Below, in pieces: positions 1 to 7,980 of a stretch of DNA of 35,666 nt (position 1 is the first letter of the stretch; every line of letters begins with the position of its first letter). Under the pieces are notes generated by a model. That model had not been told where the DNA came from. It saw nothing but the letters and a program-made list of their open reading frames with translations, and made no database searches. The DNA is from Avichristensenella sp031550095 (lineage in GTDB: Bacteria > Bacillota > Clostridia > Christensenellales > Aristaeellaceae): positions 1 to 35,666 of the forward strand of contig JAVBOX010000009.1 of NCBI GenBank assembly GCA_031550095.1. The letters run 5' to 3'. Both the position numbers and the translations under genes were made by a program.

Positions 1-140
1 GTCGGAAGAGAGGCACGAGAGATTTTTTCGTCCAGCAAGGAGCTGGAACGAGGCGTAGCAGCGCTACGCTGAGTGAAAGGCGACGCCGCTGGACGGAAAA
101 AGATCCGTGCCTAATTCCGAATATTCGGTGCCGGAGTAAT
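1..140 (-). repeat. Hairpin repeat element, left copy, cut by the window start
   Basis: Near-identical inverted copy of 29528-29687. The end at 124-140 reads TTCGGTGCCGGAGTAAT and matches the terminal inverted repeat of the other copy. Inside are long arms at 12-36 and 88-111 that pair imperfectly, a small nested hairpin at 53-69 (GCGTAG...CTACGC) and a 12-bp palindrome CCGAATATTCGG at 117-128. About 20 bp of the other end lie outside the window. No protein is convincingly encoded. It resembles a non-autonomous MITE-like or REP-like element. The repeat is directly visible; the element class is inference. Confidence 0.8.
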
Positions 141-310
141 AGCTCCAGCGAGCGGTCAGAAGGTCGACCGCCTCCTTGGTGAGCGGCGGCTTTCATCATT
201 CGACTTCTGGAGATTGCGAATGAGGACGCTCTGATTTGACCGCGGCGTGATCAACCGCATGATTTCGTCGAGAGCCAGCTCGAAGTCTTTCTCTTCAGAA
301 ATTTCTTTGA
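141..310 (-). other. Possible decayed coding fragment
   Basis: This stretch lies between the repeat and the valS promoter. On the minus strand it can be read for about 50 codons as an acidic, helix-rich peptide (VLSVKEISEEKDFELALDEI...) that ends near 150. A second frame gives a plausible piece (KPPLTKEAVDLLTARWSYY) that runs into the repeat. Neither has a start and ribosome site inside the window, and the two frames do not join without a frameshift. It may be the 3' end of a gene damaged by the repeat. I do not recognise a family. Confidence 0.2.
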
Positions 311-327
311 CCGATAGAACCAAGGGA

Positions 328-356
328 TTGACATCCCCGAATCCATGGGATATACT
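328..356 (+). promoter_or_regulatory. Sigma-A promoter of valS-ppa
   Basis: TTGACA at 328-333 and TATACT at 351-356 are separated by exactly 17 bp. Transcription would begin near 363, just ahead of the T-box leader. Confidence 0.8.
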
Positions 357-362
357 TAACCA

Positions 363-600
363 TCATATTTCCCTTTGATGAAGAGGAGTACCCGCGTGTC
401 GCCAACAGAGAGGGCGGTTCACCGGCTGCAAGGCCGCCTGGGACTGTGCGAGGGGAAGGTCGCTTCGGAGGGTTGCGGGCGAACTCAGCGGTAGCCCGTG
501 CGCGTCCGCGCGTTACAGCGGTTTGAGCCGGTTTTGCCGGAAAAAAAGGTGGTACCACGGAGCCGCATCCGTCCTTTGGATGGATGCGGCTTTTGCTGTT
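363..600 (+). promoter_or_regulatory. T-box leader (tRNA-Val sensing) with terminator
   Basis: The leader precedes valS and carries the T-box core AGGTGGTACCACGG at 547-560. It is followed directly by a terminator hairpin: GCCGCATCC at 562-570 pairs with GGATGCGGC at 582-590, then TTTT at 591-594. Upstream features fit Stem I: GAGGAGTA near 383-390, an AGAGAGG segment near 407-413, and a likely specifier GTC (Val) at 459-461 after GGAAG. In this family, uncharged tRNA pairs with the specifier and the T-box bulge and stabilises an antiterminator, so transcription reads into the synthetase gene. The T-box core and terminator are clear; the specifier codon is my reading and less certain. Confidence 0.88.
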
Positions 601-643
601 TTCCCATAAGCAGAGAAGAGAACACCCACGAGGAGGGCAAACC

Positions 644-3277
644 ATGAGCACGGAAATGCCAAAAACGTATCAGCCCCAGCAGTTTGAGCGCGAGATGTAC
701 GCAAACTGGGAAAAGAAAGGCTACTTTGAGGCCCATCAGGCGGCGGGAAAGAAGCCCTTCACCATCGTGATGCCGCCGCCCAACATTACTGGCCAGCTCC
801 ACATGGGCCACGCCATGTATACCGTTCAGGACGTGCTGACCCGCTATCACCGGATGAAGGGGGATCCCACGCTGTGGTTGCCCGGGACGGACCATGCCGC
901 CATTGCCACGGAGGCCCGGATTGTGGCCGCTATGGCCCAGGAAGGGATCACCAAGCAGGACATCGGCCGTGAAGCTTTCCTCGGGCGGGCTTGGGCTTGG
1001 CGGGAGAAGTATGGCGGCCGCATTGCCGAACAGCTCAGGCTTCTGGGCGCCAGCTGCGACTGGAGCCGGGAACGGTTTACCATGGATGAAGGCCTCTCCA
1101 AGGCCGTGGTGGAAGTGTTTGTTCGGCTTTATGAAAAAGGCCTCATCTACCGGGGGGAGAAGATCATCAACTGGTGCCCCGAGTGCCGCACCACCCTTTC
1201 CGACATTGAGGTGGAGTATGAGGAGCAGCATTCCCAGCTGTGGCACATCCGCTATCCCGGCGAGGATGGCTCCCAAGGTGTCATCGTGGCCACCACCCGG
1301 CCGGAGACCATGCTGGGAGATACCGGCGTGGCCGTGCATCCCGAGGATTCCCGCTATGACGGCCTCCGTGGGAAAAACGTGATTCTGCCCATTTTAAACC
1401 GGATCATCCCAGTGGTGTTTGACGAATACGTGGATCAAGAATTTGGTACCGGTGCCGTGAAGATGACCCCCGCCCATGATCCCAATGACTTTGAGGTGGC
1501 CCAGCGCCATAGCCTGCCTCTCATCCGAGTCATGAAGGACGACGGCTCCATGAACGAGAACGCCGGCCCTTACGCGGGCATGAAAGCCCTGGAGTGCCGA
1601 AAGCTGGTGGTGGAGAAACTAAAAAACCTGGGCTTGCTGGTGAAGATAGAGCCTTATGCCCACAATGTGGGCACATGCTATCGCTGCCATCATACGGTGG
1701 AACCCTTGGCCTCCCGCCAGTGGTTTGTGAAAATGAAGCCTCTGGCCGAACCAGCCATTGAGGCCGTGAAGAGTGGGGAAACCCAGTTTGTGCCGCCTCG
1801 CTTTGAAAAAACCTACCTGAACTGGATGGAGAATATTCGGGACTGGTGCATTTCCCGTCAACTATGGTGGGGACATCGGATTCCTGCCTATTACTGCGAC
1901 GCGTGCGGCGAAATGACGGTGTCCAAGGAAATGCCGAAGGCATGTCCCAAGTGTGGAAAGCCCATGCGCCAGGACGAGGACGTGTTGGATACCTGGTTTT
2001 CCTCCGCCCTCTGGCCTTTCTCCACGCTGGGCTGGCCGGATGATACCGAAGATCTGCGCTATTTCTACCCCACCTCCACCCTAGTCACCGCCTATGACAT
2101 CATTTTTTTCTGGGTGGCCCGGATGATCTTCTCAGGAATCGAGCAGATGGGCCAGAGCCCCTTTGATACGGTGCTAATCCATGGCCTGGTGCGCGACGCC
2201 CAAGGGCGGAAGATGTCCAAATCCTTGGACAATGGCGTGGATCCCCAGGAGGTCATTGAGAAATACGGCGCGGATGCCCTTCGCTTCGCCCTGATCTTTG
2301 GGGTAGCCCCTGGGAATGACATCAACTTCTCAACCGACAAGGTGGAGGCGGCCCGCAATTTTGCCAATAAGGTGTACAATGCCTCCCGCTTTGTCCTGAT
2401 GAACATTGAGGAGGATGTGCCCCTAACGGATGCCCAGCCGGAGCTTTCCGATAAATGGATTTTAGCCCAGCTCAACGGCTGCATTCGGGATGTGACCGCC
2501 CATCTGGATGAAAATGACCTGGGCCTGGCCTCCCAGCGCGTGTATGATTTCGCCTGGAGCGCCTTTTGCGACTGGTACATCGAATGGGCGAAGCCCCGCC
2601 TCATGGATGGGGAGCTCGCGCAAAAGCGGACTGCCCAGGCCGTGCTGCTGCACTGCCTGAAAGGGCTGCTGCGGCTGCTGCATCCCATCATGCCCTTCCT
2701 GACGGAATCCATTTGGCAGGCGTTGCCCGGTGCCGCCGAGACCATCATGCTGGCCGAATGGCCTTTTCCGGACGCGGCGCTGGACTTCCCCGCGGAAGCT
2801 TCCGCGTGTGAGGGTATCATGGAAGCCATACGGGCGGTGCGGGGCCTTCGCGCCGAGATGAAAGTGGAGCCATCCCGCCGGGTGCGGCTGCTGATGCTGC
2901 CCGCGGAACCCTTTTGGGCCGATACGATTCAGGCCTCCCAGCAGGCGTTCCAGCGGCTTTGCGGCGCCAGCTCGGTGGAGGTGCTAGAAGGCTTTGGGTC
3001 CCTATCGGAAAAGACGGTCTCCCTGGTGTGCCCGGCTGCGGAAATACGGATTCCCATGGGAGATCTGGTGGATCTTCAAAAAGAACAGCAGCGGCTGGAG
3101 AAGGAAAAAACCGGCATAGAGAACGAAATCCGCAGGGCGGAGAGCATGCTGAGCAACGAGGGCTATCTGGCCAAAGCGCCGGAGGATTTGATCCAGGCCA
3201 CCCGGGAAAAGCTTGAGGAAAGCCGCCGGATGCTGGTATCCATCGCGCGCCGCATCAAAGAAATGGCGGAGGGATGA
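644..3277 (+). CDS. valS: Valyl-tRNA synthetase
   Basis: This 877-aa protein is a class Ia aminoacyl-tRNA synthetase that charges tRNA-Val with valine in the cytoplasm. The start at 644 follows AGGAGGG at 631-637; an earlier in-frame ATG at 584 lies inside the T-box terminator and is not used. The HIGH motif is HMGH at residues 53-56 within PPPNITGQLHMGH. The KMSKS motif is GRKMSKSLDNG near residue 523. Between them lie the editing domain and zinc-ribbon-like cysteines (WCPEC; CDAC...CPKC). The C-terminus is a charged coiled coil, the usual tRNA-binding arm of ValRS. Length and domain order are normal. The T-box leader suggests induction by valine starvation. ppa follows after 3 nt. Confidence 0.97.
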   Translation: MSTEMPKTYQPQQFEREMYANWEKKGYFEAHQAAGKKPFTIVMPPPNITGQLHMGHAMYTVQDVLTRYHRMKGDPTLWLPGTDHAAIATEARIVAAMAQEGITKQDIGREAFLGRAWAWREKYGGRIAEQLRLLGASCDWSRERFTMDEGLSKAVVEVFVRLYEKGLIYRGEKIINWCPECRTTLSDIEVEYEEQHSQLWHIRYPGEDGSQGVIVATTRPETMLGDTGVAVHPEDSRYDGLRGKNVILPILNRIIPVVFDEYVDQEFGTGAVKMTPAHDPNDFEVAQRHSLPLIRVMKDDGSMNENAGPYAGMKALECRKLVVEKLKNLGLLVKIEPYAHNVGTCYRCHHTVEPLASRQWFVKMKPLAEPAIEAVKSGETQFVPPRFEKTYLNWMENIRDWCISRQLWWGHRIPAYYCDACGEMTVSKEMPKACPKCGKPMRQDEDVLDTWFSSALWPFSTLGWPDDTEDLRYFYPTSTLVTAYDIIFFWVARMIFSGIEQMGQSPFDTVLIHGLVRDAQGRKMSKSLDNGVDPQEVIEKYGADALRFALIFGVAPGNDINFSTDKVEAARNFANKVYNASRFVLMNIEEDVPLTDAQPELSDKWILAQLNGCIRDVTAHLDENDLGLASQRVYDFAWSAFCDWYIEWAKPRLMDGELAQKRTAQAVLLHCLKGLLRLLHPIMPFLTESIWQALPGAAETIMLAEWPFPDAALDFPAEASACEGIMEAIRAVRGLRAEMKVEPSRRVRLLMLPAEPFWADTIQASQQAFQRLCGASSVEVLEGFGSLSEKTVSLVCPAAEIRIPMGDLVDLQKEQQRLEKEKTGIENEIRRAESMLSNEGYLAKAPEDLIQATREKLEESRRMLVSIARRIKEMAEG

Positions 3278-3280
3278 AGT

Positions 3281-3826
3281 ATGAACATCTGGCATGATAT
3301 CGCTCCAGGGAGGATTTCCGCCAGCGTTTTTTGCGCGGTGGTTGAAATCTCCAAGGGAGGCAAGAACAAGTACGAATTGGACAAGGAAACGGGGTTTCTC
3401 CGGCTGGACCGGGTTCTCTATACCTCCACCCACTACCCGGCCAACTATGGCTTCATTCCCCGCACGTACGCGGACGATAACGACCCTCTGGATGTGCTTG
3501 TTCTCTGCCAGGAGACCATACTTCCGCTGACATTGGTGGATTGTAGGCCCATTGGCGTTATGCGTATGGTGGACGACAAGTCCCGGGATGAAAAAATCAT
3601 CGCCGTACCGGTCAACGATCCTTCCATGGAAGAATACACGGACATCGACGAGCTGCCCATGCATACCATCGAGGAAATGCAGCATTTCTTTGAAGTGTAC
3701 AAGATGCTGGAGCATAAGGTTACAGTGGTACGCTCCTTCGGTTCCGCCATCGAGGCGGAGCGCCTCATCGCCCGAAGCATTCACGCCTATGAGGAGAAGT
3801 TTGGAACGCTCAGCGGCAAGCCGTGA
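3281..3826 (+). CDS. ppa: Inorganic pyrophosphatase, class I
   Basis: This 181-aa cytosolic enzyme hydrolyses PPi to two phosphates with Mg2+. It shows the class I pattern: KYELDKETG near residue 28, a YPANYGFIP segment, the signature DNDPLDVLV with metal-binding aspartates, and CRPIGVMRMVD...DEKIIAVP, all closely following the E. coli PPase order. GGAGGG just before the valS stop is its ribosome site, and only 3 nt separate the genes, so it should be co-transcribed with valS and share the T-box. PPi is a product of aminoacylation, so the pairing makes biochemical sense. The coupling is inferred from spacing and from the lack of a promoter between the genes. Confidence 0.93.
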   Translation: MNIWHDIAPGRISASVFCAVVEISKGGKNKYELDKETGFLRLDRVLYTSTHYPANYGFIPRTYADDNDPLDVLVLCQETILPLTLVDCRPIGVMRMVDDKSRDEKIIAVPVNDPSMEEYTDIDELPMHTIEEMQHFFEVYKMLEHKVTVVRSFGSAIEAERLIARSIHAYEEKFGTLSGKP

Positions 3827-3845
3827 GGGAAAGATTGTCAGTCGC

Positions 3846-3873
3846 TTGACAGTCCGGCTTGGTACGGTATAAT
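3846..3873 (+). promoter_or_regulatory. Sigma-A promoter of the 360-aa gene and RluA-type gene
   Basis: TTGACA at 3846-3851 and TATAAT at 3868-3873 with a 16-bp spacer. It lies directly upstream of the gene starting at 3919. Confidence 0.8.
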
Positions 3874-3918
3874 GAACAAGGGATCCGTATAACAGATGGG
3901 ATCAAGTGATGAGGCTTT

Positions 3919-5001
3919 ATGAAGCGATATATCGACTTTCAGAATGAGAGCTGGCATGACCGGACAGATGGCCGGATGCAGGCGGCGCGCTGGGAGGCTT
4001 GCTTGGAAGGCCTGGGAGAAGACGCGCCTTGCGCGGGCGTTATCGACGCTTGGCCTATCGACCAGCTGAGCGATTTAATCGTCGATGGTTGGGTTACCGT
4101 AACCCGCGCCCCCAGCGATTATCTGTTGCGCCGCGCGGCTCGCAAGGCTGTGATGGCTTCTTTGCGGGACGATGTGGATTGTCTGGCGCTGGAGGAGCAC
4201 TCCCTGGTGGAGCGGATGCTTATCGATGAGGGCCGCGCATTTTTGGGTACGGTATCAGAATTTGAGGCAGCGTATACCCTCCGGCTCCGGCTTTGGTGTG
4301 ATGTGGGCGTCTACCAAGGCCGGCCTTGCGCTTGCTTGGATGCGAAGCTTATGGAGGCTCTTCCCGGGCTTATGATGCGCCAGGAACATGCCCAAGTTCG
4401 CAGCCGCCTGTCGATTTATGACGGCATGATCCGCGGCCTCCTCTACTTTTCCGGATTTTTGGACGACCGCCTGCCGCGGCAGCGGTTTGTTCAGGAAGTG
4501 CTCCAAAAAGAAGAAACCCAGGAAACTCTTCGCTTGGCCCTCAACTATCTGGAGGCTTCCTTTGATTGCCGCGCCATTGGCGGGTGCAACCTGCTGCTCC
4601 ATGAGTCCCTGGCCGTTCCGGAGACGCTGATTGGCAGCATGGCCGCCTATTGCGACATGATGCAGCCCTATGTTACGGTTAGCCAGCTGGCGGGCTCCAT
4701 AAATGGTCTTTTGCCCGAGGAATCGGTTCTGGATGAAAAGCTCCGACGGGCTTTGGCCGGGGCTCTTCGCCCTGAGTATAGCCTTGACGATGTGGCCAAC
4801 GACCTTCGGATGCTCGTCAAGCAAGGCGCCCCCTTTGACGCACTTAAGGATGTGATGGCGGGGATGCTCTGCGTGCTGCCCACGGGACATATGGAGAATG
4901 TCCTGCGGGAGATGAGCCTGCAAACGCCCCGGTGGATCAGCTCCTGGGCCACGGGAATGCAGGGCAAGGCGGCGGGGAACTCCTTTGGGCTGCTGCATTG
5001 A
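3919..5001 (+). CDS. Hypothetical protein, 360 aa
   Basis: I do not recognise this protein. It is soluble, leucine- and alanine-rich and probably mostly helical, with no signal peptide and no membrane span. There is no nucleotide-binding or catalytic motif I can name. Several cysteines are scattered (for example CACLD and FDCRAIGGCNLLL) without a metal-binding spacing. It has its own consensus promoter and overlaps the pseudouridine synthase downstream by 4 nt (TTGA), so the two are likely translated in a coupled way. A link to RNA or ribosome work would rest only on that neighbour. Confidence 0.75.
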   Translation: MKRYIDFQNESWHDRTDGRMQAARWEACLEGLGEDAPCAGVIDAWPIDQLSDLIVDGWVTVTRAPSDYLLRRAARKAVMASLRDDVDCLALEEHSLVERMLIDEGRAFLGTVSEFEAAYTLRLRLWCDVGVYQGRPCACLDAKLMEALPGLMMRQEHAQVRSRLSIYDGMIRGLLYFSGFLDDRLPRQRFVQEVLQKEETQETLRLALNYLEASFDCRAIGGCNLLLHESLAVPETLIGSMAAYCDMMQPYVTVSQLAGSINGLLPEESVLDEKLRRALAGALRPEYSLDDVANDLRMLVKQGAPFDALKDVMAGMLCVLPTGHMENVLREMSLQTPRWISSWATGMQGKAAGNSFGLLH

Positions 5002-5813
5002 TTCGGTTAACGCTGCGAATACCGGCCGGCGCGAAGCCGGAAAGGGCGGACAAGGCCATCGCCCTCCGTTTTCCGGAGATTCCCCCCCAAAGACTGCGGG
5101 AAGCGTTTCAAAATAAGGATATCAAGCGCAATGGGCAGCGAATCGCGCCGGACACCCTTCTCATGCCGGGCGATGAGTTGCTGTTCTATGTGGATATGCC
5201 CGCGCTGCCCGGGCCGGCAATCATTTTTGAGGATGCCGAGTATGTGGTCGTCCATAAGCGCCAGGGCATGCCGACCCAGGGGGAGGGTTCCGTGGAGGCC
5301 GCCTGTACACGGCATTTGGGCATGCCCGTATACGCTTGCCACCGGCTGGACGTCCAAACCGGCGGGGTGCTTTTGCTTGCCAAGACGGAGGCCGCGTTGG
5401 CTCAAGCTGAGCGAGCCTTTAGGAATCATGCCTTGAAAAAAACGTATCGGGCGCTTGTGAAAGGATGTCCTTCGCCTCAAGAAGCTGTTTTGCGAGGTTT
5501 TTTATGCAAGGATGCCAAGACGGCCACCGTCCAGGTATTCGATGGCCCGGTTCCAAACGCGTTGCCAATCGAAACCCGCTATCGGGTTGTCGAGGCCGAT
5601 GCCCGCATCTCCCGAGTGGAGCTTGAGCTGATCACAGGGCGCACGCATCAGATCAGGGCCCATATGGCGCATATTGGACATCCCGTGTTAGGGGATGACA
5701 AATATGGAGACAAGGCGCTGAACCGGGCGGAGGGCATCCGCAGGCAAAGGCTCTGGGCCACAAGGCTTACACTATGGGATGGCAGGTTTTTTTCTGTGGA
5801 AGAAGGCTTTTGA
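4998..5813 (+). CDS. RluA-family pseudouridine synthase
   Basis: This 271-aa enzyme should isomerise specific uridines of rRNA or tRNA to pseudouridine. The catalytic motif HRLDVQTGGVLLLAK is present, with the nucleophilic Asp of HRLD. Later family blocks follow: KTYRALVKG, and GRTHQIRAHMAHIGHPVLGD near the C-terminus. The N-terminal part (LREAFQNKDIKRNGQRI, then PGDELLFYV) is S4-like RNA binding. I chose TTG at 4998 because it overlaps the previous stop as TTGA and begins IRLTLRIP; an ATG at 4932 would force a 70-nt overlap and add unlikely residues. No strong ribosome site is seen, which fits translational coupling. The target uridine cannot be told. Confidence 0.88.
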   Translation: MIRLTLRIPAGAKPERADKAIALRFPEIPPQRLREAFQNKDIKRNGQRIAPDTLLMPGDELLFYVDMPALPGPAIIFEDAEYVVVHKRQGMPTQGEGSVEAACTRHLGMPVYACHRLDVQTGGVLLLAKTEAALAQAERAFRNHALKKTYRALVKGCPSPQEAVLRGFLCKDAKTATVQVFDGPVPNALPIETRYRVVEADARISRVELELITGRTHQIRAHMAHIGHPVLGDDKYGDKALNRAEGIRRQRLWATRLTLWDGRFFSVEEGF

Positions 5814-5877
5814 GGATTGCCGTCCACCCTTGCGTTGGAAACGGCGACAGCGCAAAAGCGCGAAAGAAGGGGTACTG

Positions 5878-6717
5878 ATGATTCGATTGATCGTCTCCGA
5901 TATGGACGGGACGCTCCTTTCTGGCCACGATGAGATTCATCCCGAAAACTTGGCCGCCATCCGGGAAGCCTTGGGCCTTGGCGTCCGCTTTGCCGTGGCC
6001 AGCGGGCGAAACGCGGTTTCCTGCGGCAGGCTCCTGATGGTCTACGGGCTGGAGGATGCCGCCATCATCGCCACAAACGGCTGTCAAATCGTGGATAAGC
6101 CCTTTGGCAAGACGCTGGCCCTTCATCATCTCAGCAGGGAAGCTGCCGCCAGCGCTATGGGCGTCTTTGCCCGCCACGGCCTGGGCGGTTGCCTGTATAC
6201 GGAGGATGCTATCGTCTATTCCAGCGGCCAGATGCGGGAGGAGCAGGAAGCCTTTCATTTGGGAGATGAGGAGGCGCGAAAGCGCCATGTGCCCTCCCTG
6301 CGAATCCGGGCGGGAGACAAAGCCGTGGCGGAAGCCATTTTGACAACGCCCATGAAGGTTTTCTGCGTATATAAGCCGGGCCAGGAAGCCGCTTTTGAGG
6401 CGGCGAAAGAGGCATGCGCAAGGATTGAGGGCGTGGAACTGACCAGCTCCTGGGCGGACAACTTTGAGGTGATGCCCAAGGGAATCAACAAAGGAACAGC
6501 CCTTGAGATGCTCTCCGGCCTTTTGAACATCCGGCGAGATGAAATCATGGCCTTTGGCGACAATGACAATGACCTGCCCATGCTTACCTGGGCAGGCCTT
6601 GGAATCGCCATGGGGAACGCCCTTCCCTCGGTAAAGCGGGCCGTACCTCGCCTGACGGGGGGATGCAAGGAAGGCGGCGTTGCCCAGGGCATTCGGAAAT
6701 ACTGGATCGCCGGATAA
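5878..6717 (+). CDS. Cof-type HAD-IIB family phosphatase
   Basis: This 279-aa protein is a haloacid dehalogenase superfamily phosphatase of the Cof/YidA type, usually acting on sugar phosphates or flavin and PLP nucleotides in the cytoplasm. Motif I is DMDGTLL at residues 8-14, motif II is the Ser of VASGRN, and motif III/IV is the Lys of KGINKG followed by GDNDNDLPML. The middle part is the IIB cap. The start at 5878 follows GAAAGAAGGGG. It is 64 nt downstream of the pseudouridine synthase and may be co-transcribed. The substrate cannot be read from the sequence. Confidence 0.9.
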   Translation: MIRLIVSDMDGTLLSGHDEIHPENLAAIREALGLGVRFAVASGRNAVSCGRLLMVYGLEDAAIIATNGCQIVDKPFGKTLALHHLSREAAASAMGVFARHGLGGCLYTEDAIVYSSGQMREEQEAFHLGDEEARKRHVPSLRIRAGDKAVAEAILTTPMKVFCVYKPGQEAAFEAAKEACARIEGVELTSSWADNFEVMPKGINKGTALEMLSGLLNIRRDEIMAFGDNDNDLPMLTWAGLGIAMGNALPSVKRAVPRLTGGCKEGGVAQGIRKYWIAG

Positions 6718-6766
6718 AATCGAGTTTACGCGCTATCGAGTTAGGATTTATGGGTTCTTTTGCCTC

Positions 6767-7525
6767 TTATCCGAAACGCTTCTCCAGTTCCTCATATTTC
6801 TCATGGGTAATCAGCGCGTCATGGCGCGTGCCGCGAATTTTTATGATGTATGTCCAGCGGCCATAGGGCGTGATGTTGTCAACGTGGTTTAGGTTTACAA
6901 TATAGGACTTATGGCATCGGTAGAACACCCGTGGGTCTAACCGGCTCTCCACCTCGCCAAGGGCATCCGTGGTGACAAAGCGGCCTTCATTCACGGTGTA
7001 CAACACGGTGAGGCGGTTTTCCCGCTGGATAAGCAAGATGTCATCCATGTTGATGAAGTTGACACCGTCCCGGTGCTTTAGCATCAACCTTCCAGCGTTG
7101 GGCTGAACTGGAAGCGGGGGAAGCGGCGCGATGGCCGCCTCCGCACTCTCCCGGGTCCGAAGAACTTGCTTGACTTTCTCCAGGGTCTGCATCGCCCGGT
7201 CATTCTTAAAGGGCTTGAGCAAATAGTCGAAAGCGTACACGGAAAAGGCGTCCGCCATATACTCGTCGTGAGCGGTGGTAAAGATCAGGATGGTGGCAGG
7301 ATCCGTGTCCTGAATGACCCGAGCGGCTTCAACCCCCGTCATCTTGGGCATCTCCACATCCAGCATCACCAGCTGTGGGCTTTTTTCCTCGACGATGGCG
7401 AGCAACTCTTCTCCGTTTTCCGCCTCTCCAACGATCACAAAGCCGCCGCTGCGCTCCAAAAGCTTGCGAACCACCAGGCGCATTCCAACATCGTCATCGG
7501 CAAAAGCGGCGCGAATTGGATTCAT
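6767..7525 (-). CDS. LytTR-type response regulator
   Basis: This 252-aa two-component regulator has an N-terminal receiver domain: acidic triad DDD at residues 10-12, phospho-acceptor Asp56 in VMLDVEMPKMTG, conserved Thr in IFTTAHDEY and Lys in LLKPF. A proline-rich linker follows near residues 130-145. The C-terminal LytTR DNA-binding domain shows RENRLTVLYT and FYRCHKSYIVNLNHV. LytTR regulators usually bind paired direct repeats upstream of surface or secretion genes. Its start overlaps the stop of the 152-aa gene by 4 nt (ATGA), with AGGAGGAG upstream, so it belongs to the nfeD-floA operon. No histidine kinase is present in the window, so the input is unknown. Confidence 0.93.
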   Translation of the reverse strand: MNPIRAAFADDDVGMRLVVRKLLERSGGFVIVGEAENGEELLAIVEEKSPQLVMLDVEMPKMTGVEAARVIQDTDPATILIFTTAHDEYMADAFSVYAFDYLLKPFKNDRAMQTLEKVKQVLRTRESAEAAIAPLPPLPVQPNAGRLMLKHRDGVNFINMDDILLIQRENRLTVLYTVNEGRFVTTDALGEVESRLDPRVFYRCHKSYIVNLNHVDNITPYGRWTYIIKIRGTRHDALITHEKYEELEKRFG

Positions 7526-7980
7526 CTGTATCTCCTCCTGGGCACCCTACGGTTTAGTATCTCAGAGAATACAATGCCCTGCAGAAGGGAATTACGGCTC
7601 AGTTGAATTTCCAAGCCAGGAATCGCGGAAACCTGCTGGTAGGCTGCATTGAGGTCCTCGGATTGGCCTGTAACGGGTTGCAGCATCTCCTCGTGGCAAG
7701 GATCCTCCCCCTCGCCCGCGCCTTCAAAGCGTACGCGCGGCATCATGGTTTCCCCTTCTGGAAAGATACGAGTTGACCTCTCCATCTGCCGTGGTGTTTC
7801 CATATAGGTTCTCATAGGGGGAACAGGTCTCGGGGCGGGAGCGGGACGTGGCGGATCGGATTGGGTGGTCAAGGTCCGCTGCTTTTTTGTTTGCTCCACG
7901 CCCTTTTGCTGCTTAGCTGCCCTGGTCATGAATGAAAACGCCGCCCAGAGAATTAACCCGATGATAATAAGCCCGTCCAT
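7522..7980 (-). CDS. Small single-span membrane protein downstream of floA
   Basis: This 152-aa protein begins with one hydrophobic span (residues 2-18, GLIIIGLILWAAFSFM), followed by a basic stretch and a proline-rich low-complexity section (PPRPAPAPRPVPP). The C-terminal half is soluble with a helical tail ending in arginines. I know no function. Its ATG overlaps the floA stop by 1 nt (TAATG) and its stop overlaps the LytTR start by 4 nt, so the genes are tightly coupled. A small gene also follows floA (yqfB) in Bacillus, but I cannot claim homology. It may anchor something at flotillin microdomains; that is inference. Confidence 0.75.
   Translation of the reverse strand: MDGLIIIGLILWAAFSFMTRAAKQQKGVEQTKKQRTLTTQSDPPRPAPAPRPVPPMRTYMETPRQMERSTRIFPEGETMMPRVRFEGAGEGEDPCHEEMLQPVTGQSEDLNAAYQQVSAIPGLEIQLSRNSLLQGIVFSEILNRRVPRRRYR

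Noticed and set aside
584..643. Upstream in-frame start for valS at 584
   Set aside because: Lies inside the T-box terminator hairpin; the ATG at 644 has the ribosome site and the normal ValRS N-terminus.
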